A stretch of 64,000 nt of DNA, taken from NCBI RefSeq assembly GCF_000276605.1, contig NZ_AKJX01000089.1, positions 26,100 through 90,099 of the forward strand, written 5' to 3'. Both the position numbers and the translations under genes were made by a program. Position 1 is the first letter of the stretch. Each line of letters begins with the position of its first letter. This DNA comes from Acidovorax sp. CF316. GTDB taxonomy: Bacteria > Pseudomonadota > Gammaproteobacteria > Burkholderiales > Burkholderiaceae_C. The notes under the pieces were generated by a model, which had not been told where the DNA came from, did no database searches, and saw only the letters and a list, made by a program, of their open reading frames with translations. This document shows positions 9,082 to 17,504 of the stretch, piece after piece.

Positions 9082-10776
9082 TCAGGCGGTTGCGAGGTCG
9101 GCAGGGGCGGCTGCAGCCTGGTGGCTGCTGGCAGTCGCTGTGGCCGTGGCCAGCGCGGCGCGCACGGCGGCTTCGCTCAGGCCGCGCCAGCGCGCGCACA
9201 CATGCTGGTCGGGCCGCACCAGGTAGGCCGTGCCGGGCCGCGCGTCCAGGCGCTGCGTGAGCAGGCCCTGCGCGTCGACCACGTCGCTGCCCACCTGCAG
9301 CAGTTTCACCTGGGGCAGGGTCGTGGCCCAGGCCGGCGCGGGGCCGAACACCAGCAGGGTGAAATCCGGCCCCAGCGTGCGCAGCAGCCAGGCGCCATGG
9401 CCGCCCTGCAGCACCGGTGCGTCGAGCAGCACGGCGCCGGGCACCTGGGTGCCTGCGAAGGTGCCGCCATCCGGCGTGTTGAGCGCCGAGCCGTGCAGCG
9501 TGGCCGGCACCGACAGGCGCCCGCTGTTGACGATGCGGCGCGCAAACGGGTGCGTGCGCGCCAGCTCCAGCGCGGCATCGCGGAACAGCCGGCTGATCTC
9601 GCTCTTGGGCGTGATGAAGTCGGTGGCACGGGTCGAGTTGGCAATGTTCTCGTCGGCCGCGTACTCGCGCTCCGGGCCGTAGGTGGCCAGCAGTTCCGCG
9701 CCGGCGCGGCCGCGCAGCACCCAGTCGAGCTTCCAGGCCAGGTTCTCGGCGTCCTGCACGCCGCTGTTGGCACCGCGCGCACCGAAGGGCGAGACGCCGT
9801 GGGCACTGTCGCCTGCGAAGACCACGCGGCCGTGCACGAAGCGGTCCATGCGCAGGCAGGCGAAGGTGTAGACACTGGCCCATTCGAGCTCGAACTGCGC
9901 ATCGGGCCCGAGCAGTGCACGCACGCGCGGCAGGATGTTCTCGGGCTTTTTCTCTTCCTCCGGGTCGGCGTCCCAGCCCAGCTGGAAGTCGATGCGCCAG
10001 ACATTGTCGGGCTGGCGGTGCAGCAGCACGCTCTGGTTGGGGTGGAAGGGCGGGTCGAACCAGAACCAGCGCTCGGTCGGGAAGTCGGTGCTGCCGGCCA
10101 TCTTCACGTCGGCGATCAGAAACCGGTCCTGGAAGATGCGGCCCTTGCTCTCCAGGCCCAGCAGCTGGCGCATGGGCGAGCGCGAGCCGTCGCAGGCGGC
10201 GATCCACTGCGCGTCGATGCGGTAGTCGCCCTCGGGAGTCGCGATGGTCAGCAGTGCGCCGTCACCGCGCGGCGCCACGCCCGTGACCTTGTTGTGCCAG
10301 CGCAGCTCGATGTTGGGCAACTGCAGCGCCCGCTCCACCAGGTAGGCCTCGGCGTAGTACTGCTGCAGGTTGATGAAGGCCGGGCGCTCGTGGCCCTCTT
10401 CGGGCAGCAGGTCGAACTCGTACAGCGGGGCGTCGTGGAAGAACACCTTGCCTACGTTCCACGACACGCCCTTGTCCACCATGCGCTGGCCCACGCCCAG
10501 GCGGTCCCAGATCTCCAGGGTGCGCTTGGCAAAGCAGATGGCACGCGAGCCGGTGGACAGCTTGCAGTCGTTGTCCAGCACCACCACGTGCTGGCCGCGC
10601 TGGGCCAGATCGATGGCCAGCGACAGGCCCACGGGGCCCGCGCCCACCACCACGATGGGGTGTTGCGCCGGGCTGGTTGCATCCTGGTCCGGGGAGCGCC
10701 GGTAGGCGAATTCGATGGCTTGCACCTGGGCGCCAGTTCCGTCGAAGGCGGGTGGCGCGGACGCTGTTGTTGTCAT
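9082..10776 (-). CDS. FAD-dependent aromatic monooxygenase (MhpA/TfdB/PheA-type)
   Basis: A 564-residue class A flavoprotein. The Rossmann GAGPVG motif is at residues 45-50, then SLAIDLAQRGQHVVVLD for ADP-ribose. The FAD-ribityl motif GDSAHGVSPFGARGANSG and DAENLAWKL follow near residue 320. The C-terminal third has the thioredoxin-like fold region typical of phenol hydroxylases and MhpA. It probably hydroxylates a phenolic ring using NAD(P)H and oxygen. It lies between an MBL-fold gene and DUF2783 in one operon next to an IclR regulator, a common layout for aromatic catabolism. The substrate is unknown, and no ring-cleavage dioxygenase gene is in the window. Confidence 0.9.
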   Translation of the reverse strand: MTTTASAPPAFDGTGAQVQAIEFAYRRSPDQDATSPAQHPIVVVGAGPVGLSLAIDLAQRGQHVVVLDNDCKLSTGSRAICFAKRTLEIWDRLGVGQRMVDKGVSWNVGKVFFHDAPLYEFDLLPEEGHERPAFINLQQYYAEAYLVERALQLPNIELRWHNKVTGVAPRGDGALLTIATPEGDYRIDAQWIAACDGSRSPMRQLLGLESKGRIFQDRFLIADVKMAGSTDFPTERWFWFDPPFHPNQSVLLHRQPDNVWRIDFQLGWDADPEEEKKPENILPRVRALLGPDAQFELEWASVYTFACLRMDRFVHGRVVFAGDSAHGVSPFGARGANSGVQDAENLAWKLDWVLRGRAGAELLATYGPEREYAADENIANSTRATDFITPKSEISRLFRDAALELARTHPFARRIVNSGRLSVPATLHGSALNTPDGGTFAGTQVPGAVLLDAPVLQGGHGAWLLRTLGPDFTLLVFGPAPAWATTLPQVKLLQVGSDVVDAQGLLTQRLDARPGTAYLVRPDQHVCARWRGLSEAAVRAALATATATASSHQAAAAPADLATA

Positions 10777-10797
10777 GCTTGTCTCCTCCGGGGCGCC

Positions 10798-11754
10798 TCA
10801 GCCTTCGAGCGACTTCCACATCTGGATGTCGCGCTCGGCGGTCCAGATGCGCGGGTCCGGGTACTGTGTGGCCTCGTCGTAGGCGCGCGTCACGTCGAAC
10901 GGCATGCAGTGGTTGAAGATCACCCAGTGGCCGTACTTGGGTTGCAGCTTCGCGAACGTGGCCTCGTAGACCTTGCGCAGGTCCTCGCCTTGGGCGGCGC
11001 TGGCCTTGACGCTTTCGTACAGGTCGCTGATGAAGGCGCGCGTGCCGGCCAGGCCGGCCTGCACCTGCTCGGGCGTCTGCAGCGCCGCACCGCGTCCGGG
11101 CACCAGCTTCTCGGGCTTCAGGGCGGCCAGGTTATCGAGGGTCTGCGGCCAGTCCTGGAAGTAGGCATCGCCCGCATACGGCGTGGCATCGAACTCCACC
11201 AGATCGCCGGAGAACAGGATCTTTTCCGCAGGCAACCAGGCCACGGTGTCGCCCTTGGTGTGGCCGCGGCCCAGCTGCAGGATCTGCACCTCGAGCTTGC
11301 CCAGCCACAGGGTCATCTTCTTGTTGAAGGTCATGGTCGGCCATGTCAGACCGTCGGGCACGCTCTCCACGTTCTGGAACAGGCGCGGGAAGCGGCCGAT
11401 CTCGCTGTCCTTGTCGAACTGGCCGCGCTCGACGATCAGGTCGCGCGTGTCCTCGCTGGCGATGATGTGCTCGGCCCCGTAGGCGCTGGCACCGAGCACG
11501 CGCACGGCGTGGTAGTGCGACAGCAGCACGTACTTGATGGGCTTGTCGGTCACTTCGCGGATGCGGCGGATCACGTCCTGCGCCATGACCGGCGTGGCCT
11601 GGGTGTCGATGACCATCACGGCGTCGTCGCCAATGATGATGCCGGTGTTGGGGTCGCCCTCGGCCGTGTAAGCGTAGGCATGGTCGGAGAGCTTGTCGAA
11701 GCTCACCTTCTTGACTTCCAGGTCGGCGGCGGAGGCGAAGGTCTTGGTGCTCAT
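10798..11754 (-). CDS. MBL-fold protein with altered metal-binding motif
   Basis: A 318-residue metallo-beta-lactamase-fold protein. The usual HxHxDH is replaced by HYHAVR (residues 80-85), so Asp and His of the second metal site are missing. Other fold features remain: GRGHTKGDTV, FSGDLVEFD and a late NHC. Start at 11754 (MSTKTF) fits homologous N-termini as I recall them; an ATG at 11790 with AGGTG nearby would add 12 residues. It is first in the operon ahead of the FAD monooxygenase, behind a sigma-70-like promoter. It may be a one-metal hydrolase acting on a pathway ester or lactone. Confidence 0.85.
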   Translation of the reverse strand: MSTKTFASAADLEVKKVSFDKLSDHAYAYTAEGDPNTGIIIGDDAVMVIDTQATPVMAQDVIRRIREVTDKPIKYVLLSHYHAVRVLGASAYGAEHIIASEDTRDLIVERGQFDKDSEIGRFPRLFQNVESVPDGLTWPTMTFNKKMTLWLGKLEVQILQLGRGHTKGDTVAWLPAEKILFSGDLVEFDATPYAGDAYFQDWPQTLDNLAALKPEKLVPGRGAALQTPEQVQAGLAGTRAFISDLYESVKASAAQGEDLRKVYEATFAKLQPKYGHWVIFNHCMPFDVTRAYDEATQYPDPRIWTAERDIQMWKSLEG

Positions 11755-11774
11755 GGGTGGTACCGGTTGATTTG

Positions 11775-11800
11775 GTTTAGTGGAATGCATTCACCTAAAC
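11775..11800. promoter_or_regulatory. 26-bp palindrome, candidate IclR operator
   Basis: GTTTAG..GAATGCATTC..CTAAAC forms a 26-bp palindrome, symmetric except for two positions in each arm. It lies just downstream of the predicted transcription start of the MBL-monooxygenase operon, between that operon and the divergent IclR gene. This is where an IclR-type repressor would block transcription. Confidence 0.6.
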
Positions 11801-11811
11801 GGAATGTTTTG

Positions 11812-11840
11812 ATCATAGGCAATAAATTCGTTAATGTCTA
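11812..11840 (-). promoter_or_regulatory. Sigma-70-type promoter of the MBL-monooxygenase operon
   Basis: On the minus strand TAGACA (11840-11835) and TATGAT (11817-11812) are separated by exactly 17 bp, in an A/T-rich island that stands out in this GC-rich DNA. Transcription would start near 11805, with the 26-bp palindrome in the first transcribed bases. Confidence 0.6.
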
Positions 11841-11907
11841 ATTCATTTGTTTAAGTGGAAACCCCAGGGTGGACAGGATCGCTGCAGGCTCGGTGGACAA
11901 TGGCGCC

Positions 11908-12720
11908 ATGGACGACCTTTCCCGTGACCTTGCCTCAGCCGACGACGAAGACAGCCCCCGTGCGCCGCGCGGCATCCAGAGCGTGGAGGTGGGCGGGCAA
12001 CTGCTCAAGGTGCTGGCCCGCACCGGCCGGCGCATGGCCCTCAAGGATCTGGCGCGTGCCGCCGACATGACGCCCGCCAAGGCCCACCCCTACCTCGTGA
12101 GCTTTGGCAAGCTGGGGCTCATCGAGCAGGACGCCGTGAGCGGCCACTATGGCCTGGGGCCGCTGGCCATGCAACTGGGCTTGATCAGCCTGCAGCAGGT
12201 CGACCCGGTGCGGCTGGCGATTGCCGAGCTGCCGGCCCTGGCCCAGCGCATCGGCTACACCGTGTCGGCATCGGTCTGGGGCGACAGCGGGCCCACCATC
12301 ATCCGGGTGGAAGAGGGGCCCACCGCCGTCTACGTGGCCATGCGCCATGGCACGACCGCATCGGTTCGGCACACGGCCACGGGCAAGGTGTTCGCGGCCT
12401 TCGGCCCGCGCGAGCGCACCCTTGCCGCCCTGGCCGCAGACGGCCATGCCGGGGCGCTCGACGACCCGGCCTTTGCCGCGGAACTGGACGCCGTGCGCAC
12501 CCACCAGGTGGCCGAGGTCACCGACCAGTTGCTGCCCGGCATCAGCGCCCTGGCCACGCCGGTCTTCGACGGCTTCGGCCAGTTGGTGCTGTGCTTGGCC
12601 GTGATCGGCCCGAGCGCCACTCTGCGCACCGGGCCGGACAGTGCCGCGGCAGGGCATCTGCGCGAGACGGCGCGCAGCCTGTCGCAGCGGCTGGGCGCCG
12701 CACAGGGCGGCGAGCGCTAG
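11908..12720 (+). CDS. IclR-family transcriptional regulator
   Basis: The product is 270 residues from ATG 11908; an in-frame GTG at 11869 would add 13. The N-terminal winged HTH (SVEVGGQLLKVLARTGRRMALKDLARAADM, with KAHPYLVSFGKLGLIEQD after it) is followed by an IclR effector domain containing SASVWGDSGPTIIRVEEG and RHTATGKVFAAF. IclR proteins usually repress or activate aromatic and acid catabolism genes on binding small acids. It is divergent from the MBL/monooxygenase operon and probably controls it through the 26-bp palindrome. Its stop shares bases with the convergent metY stop (CTAG). Confidence 0.9.
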   Translation: MDDLSRDLASADDEDSPRAPRGIQSVEVGGQLLKVLARTGRRMALKDLARAADMTPAKAHPYLVSFGKLGLIEQDAVSGHYGLGPLAMQLGLISLQQVDPVRLAIAELPALAQRIGYTVSASVWGDSGPTIIRVEEGPTAVYVAMRHGTTASVRHTATGKVFAAFGPRERTLAALAADGHAGALDDPAFAAELDAVRTHQVAEVTDQLLPGISALATPVFDGFGQLVLCLAVIGPSATLRTGPDSAAAGHLRETARSLSQRLGAAQGGER

Positions 12721-14015
12721 GTTTTCGACAGCGCCTGGTCGATGTCCCAGAGGATGTCGTCCAGGTCCTCGATGCCCACCGACAGGCGCACCATGTCGGC
12801 ACTCACGCCGGCGCGGGCCAGTTCCTCGTCGTTGAGCTGCCGGTGCGTGGTCGAGGCCGGGTGGATCACCAGGGTCTTGGCGTCGCCGATGTTGGCCAGG
12901 TGGCTCAGGAACTCGCAGGCGTCGATGAACTTCTCGCCCGCCGCGGCGCCGCCCTGGATGCCGAAGGTCAGGATGCCCGAGGCCCCCGGCGTGCCGTCCA
13001 CCGCGCGGAACTGCTTGTGCGCCAGGGCGTAATACGGCGAGTCGGCCAGGCCCGGGTAGTTGACCCAGGCCACCTTGGGGTGGCTCTGCAAAAACTTGGC
13101 CACGGCCAGCGTGTTGCGGCAGTGCTCGCGCATGCGCAGGTGCAGGGTCTCGGCGCCCTGCAGCAGCTGCCAGGCGTTCATGGGCGAGAGCACGCCGCCG
13201 AAGGTGCGGTTGATCTCCATGCGCGCCTTCATGGTGTAGCCGAAGTCGCCGAAGGTCTCGTAGAACTTCACGCCGTGGTAGGCGCGGCTGGGCTCGACCA
13301 TCTCGGGGAATCGGCCGTTGTCCCACGGGAACTTGCCACCCTCCACCACCACGCCGCCCATGGTCGTGCCATGGCCGCCGATGTACTTGGTGGCGCTGTG
13401 CACCACGATGTCGGCGCCGAAGGCCAGCGGGTTGCACAGGTAGGGGCTGGCCACCGTGTTGTCGATGACCAGGGGCACGCCGTGGGCGTGCGCTACGTCG
13501 GCCACGGCCGCGATGTCGAGCACGTTGACCAGCGGGTTGCCGATGGTCTCGCCGTACACGGCGCGGGTCGTGGGGCGCACGGCGCGCTCAAAATTCTCCG
13601 GGTCGGCCGGGTCCACGAACGTGGTCTCGATCCCCAGGCGCGCAAAGCCCACGCCGAGCTGGCCCACCGTGCCACCGTAGAGCGTGCTGGCCGCCACGAT
13701 GTGGTCGCCGGTCTTGAGGATGGCCAGCAGCGCCGCCATCTGCGCGGCCATACCGCTGGCGCAGGCCAGGGCGGCGCGGCCGTTCTCCAGGCTGGCGATG
13801 CGTTCCTCGAACACGGCCACCGTGGGGTTGCTGATGCGGCTGTAGACGTTGCCGAAGGTCTGCAGGTTGAACAGGCTGCTGGCGTGCTCGGCGCTGTCGA
13901 AGACGAAGCTCGTCGTCTGGTGGATGGGCGTGGCGCGTGCGCCGGTCACCGGGTCGGGAATGGCGCCCGCATGGATGGCGCGCGTGCCGAAGCCGTAGTC
14001 TCTGTCCTTTTCCAT
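12717..14015 (-). CDS. metY: O-acetylhomoserine sulfhydrylase (aminocarboxypropyltransferase)
   Basis: A 432-residue Cys/Met-metabolism PLP enzyme of usual MetY length. PLP lysine is Lys210 in HSATKYIGGHGTTMGG, with Asp185 in VIDNTVASPYLCNPL binding the pyridine nitrogen; YSRISNPT supplies the phosphate-contacting region. MetY makes homocysteine from O-acetylhomoserine and sulfide in direct-sulfurylation methionine synthesis. The long insert after the PLP lysine (GKFPWDNGRFPEM) favours MetY over cystathionine gamma-synthase or Met gamma-lyase. It lies 30 nt downstream of the CoA-binding protein gene on the same strand. Confidence 0.92.
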   Translation of the reverse strand: MEKDRDYGFGTRAIHAGAIPDPVTGARATPIHQTTSFVFDSAEHASSLFNLQTFGNVYSRISNPTVAVFEERIASLENGRAALACASGMAAQMAALLAILKTGDHIVAASTLYGGTVGQLGVGFARLGIETTFVDPADPENFERAVRPTTRAVYGETIGNPLVNVLDIAAVADVAHAHGVPLVIDNTVASPYLCNPLAFGADIVVHSATKYIGGHGTTMGGVVVEGGKFPWDNGRFPEMVEPSRAYHGVKFYETFGDFGYTMKARMEINRTFGGVLSPMNAWQLLQGAETLHLRMREHCRNTLAVAKFLQSHPKVAWVNYPGLADSPYYALAHKQFRAVDGTPGASGILTFGIQGGAAAGEKFIDACEFLSHLANIGDAKTLVIHPASTTHRQLNDEELARAGVSADMVRLSVGIEDLDDILWDIDQALSKT

Positions 14016-14045
14016 GGGCGGATGTCTCTCTGGTGTTCTTCTTGT

Positions 14046-14522
14046 TCAGTAGGGCAATTGCTGCGGGCGCTTGGCCGAGATCACGCGCGTGTTCACACCC
14101 GCCCAGTTGAGCCCGCCGAACAGGCGCGCATGCTCGATCTTCACGCAGCGGTCCATCACCACCGCCAGGCCCGCCGCACGGGCCCGCGCCGCCGCAGCCT
14201 CATGAACGACACCGAGCTGCAGCCACAGGCACTTCGCGCCGATGGCAATGGCTTCTTCGGCCAGCGGCGGGATGTCCTCGCTCTTGCGAAAACAGTCCAC
14301 CATGTCGATGCGGTGGTCGGCCGCCGCGGCGGTGACGCTGGGGTAGCAGCGCTCGCCCAGGATCTCGCTCGCCATGGGGTTCACCGGCACGATGCGGTAG
14401 CCATGAGCCTGCATGTACTTGGCCGCAAAGAAACTGGGCCTGTGCCATTGCGGCGACAGGCCCACGACCGCGATGGTGCGGCAGCTTGCGAGGATATGGC
14501 GCAGTTCGCTGATGGTGCTCAT
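14046..14522 (-). CDS. CoA-binding domain protein (YccU type)
   Basis: A 158-residue single-domain CoA-binding Rossmann protein: TIAVVGLSPQWHRPSFFAAKY, YRIVPVNPM and KCLWLQLGVVHEAAAARA match the YccU/CoA_binding_2 family. Members bind CoA or acyl-CoA but have no settled enzymatic role. It sits upstream of metY on the same strand, with no visible functional link beyond co-orientation. Confidence 0.85.
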   Translation of the reverse strand: MSTISELRHILASCRTIAVVGLSPQWHRPSFFAAKYMQAHGYRIVPVNPMASEILGERCYPSVTAAAADHRIDMVDCFRKSEDIPPLAEEAIAIGAKCLWLQLGVVHEAAAARARAAGLAVVMDRCVKIEHARLFGGLNWAGVNTRVISAKRPQQLPY

Positions 14523-14546
14523 GCCACCAGTGTAGGGCGCAGTGCC

Positions 14547-15161
14547 CTATGCCGGGTCTTTGTACTTGATGCTGCAGCCGTAGGGGCGCGTGGTGGATGC
14601 AGTGAGCGGTTTGCCGGCCAGCGCCTCTGCCAGCCCGGTTTTCACATAGTTGGTGGCGCGCTGGATATCGTCGACCTTGGACGAGGGAATGCTGTCGATG
14701 CCGCCGGCATAGATCAGCTGGCCCTGCGGGTTCACGATGTACATGTGCGGCGTGGTGCGCGCGCCGTAGGCGCGGCCGGCCGTGCCTTCCTCGTCCATGA
14801 GGATGGCGGTGGGTGCCGACTGGCGTTCCTTGAGCCAGCTGGTCAGCCTGGCGGGCTCCAGGTAGTCACCGCTGGCCTTTTCGGTGGAGTTGACCGCGAG
14901 CCACACGACGTCCTTGCCGGCCGCGTCCTTCTGCGTGGCGGGCATGTTGCCGCTGTCGTAGTGCTTGCGCACGAAGGGGCAGCCGGGGTTGGTCCATTCG
15001 AGCACCACATGCTTGCCCTTGAAGTCCGACAGGCGCACGGTCTTGCCCGTGGTGTCCTTGAGGGTGATGTCGGGGGCCGGCTGGCCCACGGTGGCGGCAG
15101 CCTGTGCTCCGGCGGCGGCCAGCAGCAGGGGCAGGGCGATGAGGGTACGTCGAAGCAGCAT
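14547..15161 (-). CDS. Periplasmic thioredoxin-like/redoxin protein with a single N-terminal Cys
   Basis: A 204-residue protein with a signal peptide (residues 1-22, cleavage after AQA) and a redoxin fold (QPAPDITLKDTTGKTVRLSDF, HVVLEWTNPGCPF). The active region has only Cys61 (GCPFVRKHY), like a peroxiredoxin rather than a CxxC thioredoxin; a second Cys lies near the C-terminus (YGCSIKY). It is probably an AhpC/TSA-like periplasmic protein kept reduced by the DsbD encoded immediately upstream. Substrate unknown. Confidence 0.85.
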   Translation of the reverse strand: MLLRRTLIALPLLLAAAGAQAAATVGQPAPDITLKDTTGKTVRLSDFKGKHVVLEWTNPGCPFVRKHYDSGNMPATQKDAAGKDVVWLAVNSTEKASGDYLEPARLTSWLKERQSAPTAILMDEEGTAGRAYGARTTPHMYIVNPQGQLIYAGGIDSIPSSKVDDIQRATNYVKTGLAEALAGKPLTASTTRPYGCSIKYKDPA

Positions 15162-15254
15162 GGATGAAAGATCTCCAGGTGAGGGACGGTGGTGGGGCAG
15201 TATGGGTGATGCGGCCCTGGATTTCCAGGCGGAGCCCCTGCCGACCGGCTGGTC

Positions 15255-17447
15255 TTACAGCGCCGCCACGGCGGCGCGCAGTTCCGCTTCGCCGAGGATC
15301 TCGGAGAACACCACGGGTGCCTTGCCCGGGGCGTGCAGCACATACACCGGCACGCCGCTGCGGCCCAGCTGGGCCAGGGCTGCGGTGATGGCCGGGTCGC
15401 GGCGCGTCCAGTCGGCGCGCAGCAGGGCCACGTTCTTGGCCGCGAAATCGGCCTGCACGCCGGCATCGGCCAGCGTGGTCTTCTTGTTGTACTGGCAGGT
15501 CACGCACCAGGCGGCCGTGAAGTCCACGAACACGGGGCGGCCACTCGCGATGAGCTGCTCGGCCGCTCCGGGTGTCCAGGCCTGCCACTGCGCACCGGTG
15601 GTGCTGGTCGTGGCAGTGGACGTGGGCGCGGCAGCAACGCTGGTGATGTGGGGCGCAAAGGTCCAGGCCAGCAGCGCCAGCGCCAGCACGGAGACCGGCG
15701 CCATGAAGCGGCGCGCCGTGCCCGCGAGCGACAGCGCCCAGGCCACCATGCCCAGCGCCACCAGCAGGATCAGCAGCGCGCCCGCGCCGTCGATGCCGCT
15801 TTGCTGGCCCAGCACCCAGACCAGCCAGACCACGGTGGCCAGCATGGGGAAGGCCATGAACTTGCGCAGCGTGTCCATCCATGCGCCGGGGCGCGGCAGG
15901 GCGCGCGCCACCGCAGGCACGAAGGCGGCCGCCAGGTAGGGCAGGGCCAGGCCCAGGCCCAGCACTGCGAACACGGCCAGCGCCTGCGGTCCCGGCAGCG
16001 TGGCCGTGAGGCCCAGCGAGGCGCCCATGAACGGGGCGGTGCAGGGCGAGGCCACGGCCACGGCGAGCACGCCGGTGAGGAAGGAGTCGGCCACCGGGTG
16101 GCGCGCCTGCAGGCTGGCCACCGAGGAAGGCAGGAAATGCCCGAACTCGAACACCCCCGCCAGGTTCAGCGCGATCAGCGTGAACAAGGCCGCCAGGCCC
16201 GCCACCACGGCCGGCGACTGCAGCTGGAAGCCCCAGCCGATGGCCTCGCCCGCGGCGCGCAGGCCCAGCATCAGAGCGCCGAGCGCCAGGAAGGACAGCA
16301 CCACGCCCGCGGTGTAGGCGATGCCGCTGAGCCGGTGGGCGCGCCGGTCCTGGCCATGCTGGGCAAAGCCCACGACCTTGATGGCCAGCACCGGGAACAC
16401 GCAGGGCATGAGGTTCAGGAGCAGACCGCCCAGCAGGGCTCCGAGCAGGGCTGCCGCCAGTGTGGCGGCGGGTGCCGGGGTGGTGGCTGGCGGGCCGGGC
16501 GGGGCAGCTGCCGCATTGGCCTTGAGCGCCGCCTCCAGCGCGGGCGATACCGCGGCCGCGGCAGCCACCGCGGGCCAGGCGCCCAGCACCTTGAGCTCGG
16601 CGCGGTAGCCCTGGCCATCGGCGGCCAGCACCACGGGCATGGGGTCGGGGCTGTTGCTGCGCTGGGCCGAGAGCGGGACCTCGGCGGTCCAGACCGCGCC
16701 CTTCCAGGCCTGGGTCCAGGCGGCGGCGTTTTCGATGACCTCGGGGGTCTCGGGGAACATCTCCAGCGTCTTGCCGCGCAGCGCCTCGGGCAGGCCCTGC
16801 ACGCTCAGCTGCAGGGTACCGCCCTCAATACGGGCCTGGCTGTCCTGGCCCGCCACGGGCCGGGGCTGGGCCGCCAGGGCCGCATCGAAGGCCGCGCCGT
16901 GCATGGCCGTCGTGCTGCGCGCGGGGATGGTCAGGGTGAAGTCGCCCTCTTCAGGAATGCATTCCTTGCGGCACACCAGCCAGGTGGCGTGCAGGCGCAC
17001 CGTGGCATCGTTCGACAGGGCCTTGGGCGCGAAGGTGCTGGCCACGGTGACCGGCACGGGCAGCAGCACCGTGCCCTCGTAGCCGTAGTTGGCCAGGGTG
17101 CCGATGGGGATCTTTTTGGGCAGCGGCCAGGCGATCTCGCCCGCGTCCAGCCCGGCCGGCAGGGTCCAGGCCATCTCGATGGGCAGGCCCGAATCGCCGG
17201 GGTTCTTCCAGTAGGTGTGCCACTCGGGCTGGTGCGTGATCTGCAGGCCCAGCCACAGCGGCTGGCCGGGCTCGATGCCCTGCGGTGCGTGGGCGATGAG
17301 TTCGGCGCGCACATGGGGGGTGGTGACCACGGCGCTGGCGGCGCCGCTGCCCTTGGTGGGCAATTGGGCCCAGCTGCCTGCGCCGGCAAGCAGAAATGCT
17401 ATGAAAAATATAGCTTTGACGAGCAGGGACGGCGGGCGGTGGGGCAT
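15255..17447 (-). CDS. dsbD: Protein-disulfide reductase DsbD family (ScsB-like)
   Basis: A 730-residue membrane electron-transfer protein. The periplasmic N-terminal domain has the Cys pair VCRKEC near 156. The central membrane part has the two conserved cysteines in NLMPCVFPVL (about 347) and SPCTAPFMG (about 466). The C-terminal thioredoxin domain has WCVTC near 645. Electrons pass from cytoplasmic thioredoxin to periplasmic thiol proteins. ATG at 17447 starts a proper signal peptide (cleavage after SWAQ). It is followed on the same strand by the one-Cys redoxin gene, a likely client. Confidence 0.9.
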   Translation of the reverse strand: MPHRPPSLLVKAIFFIAFLLAGAGSWAQLPTKGSGAASAVVTTPHVRAELIAHAPQGIEPGQPLWLGLQITHQPEWHTYWKNPGDSGLPIEMAWTLPAGLDAGEIAWPLPKKIPIGTLANYGYEGTVLLPVPVTVASTFAPKALSNDATVRLHATWLVCRKECIPEEGDFTLTIPARSTTAMHGAAFDAALAAQPRPVAGQDSQARIEGGTLQLSVQGLPEALRGKTLEMFPETPEVIENAAAWTQAWKGAVWTAEVPLSAQRSNSPDPMPVVLAADGQGYRAELKVLGAWPAVAAAAAVSPALEAALKANAAAAPPGPPATTPAPAATLAAALLGALLGGLLLNLMPCVFPVLAIKVVGFAQHGQDRRAHRLSGIAYTAGVVLSFLALGALMLGLRAAGEAIGWGFQLQSPAVVAGLAALFTLIALNLAGVFEFGHFLPSSVASLQARHPVADSFLTGVLAVAVASPCTAPFMGASLGLTATLPGPQALAVFAVLGLGLALPYLAAAFVPAVARALPRPGAWMDTLRKFMAFPMLATVVWLVWVLGQQSGIDGAGALLILLVALGMVAWALSLAGTARRFMAPVSVLALALLAWTFAPHITSVAAAPTSTATTSTTGAQWQAWTPGAAEQLIASGRPVFVDFTAAWCVTCQYNKKTTLADAGVQADFAAKNVALLRADWTRRDPAITAALAQLGRSGVPVYVLHAPGKAPVVFSEILGEAELRAAVAAL

Positions 17448-17461
17448 GTTGCAGGGTGTGA

Positions 17462-17490
17462 GCGCTGGAACCGGCGATTGGTTCCAGCGC
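17462..17490. terminator. Perfect 11-bp hairpin between the DUF748 and dsbD genes
   Basis: GCGCTGGAACC (17462-17472) pairs perfectly with GGTTCCAGCGC (17480-17490) around a 7-nt loop. It lies 14 nt after the DUF748 stop and upstream of dsbD. There is no U-tract, so it could be an mRNA-end-stabilising stem, a weak terminator or a protein-binding site. Confidence 0.5.
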
Positions 17491-17504
17491 AATGGAGTGG
17501 CCCC

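Noticed and set aside
9055..11841. 928-codon plus-strand frame opposite the monooxygenase and MBL genes
   Set aside because: Composition is typical antisense Gly/His/Val-rich; both opposite-strand genes have clear family motifs.
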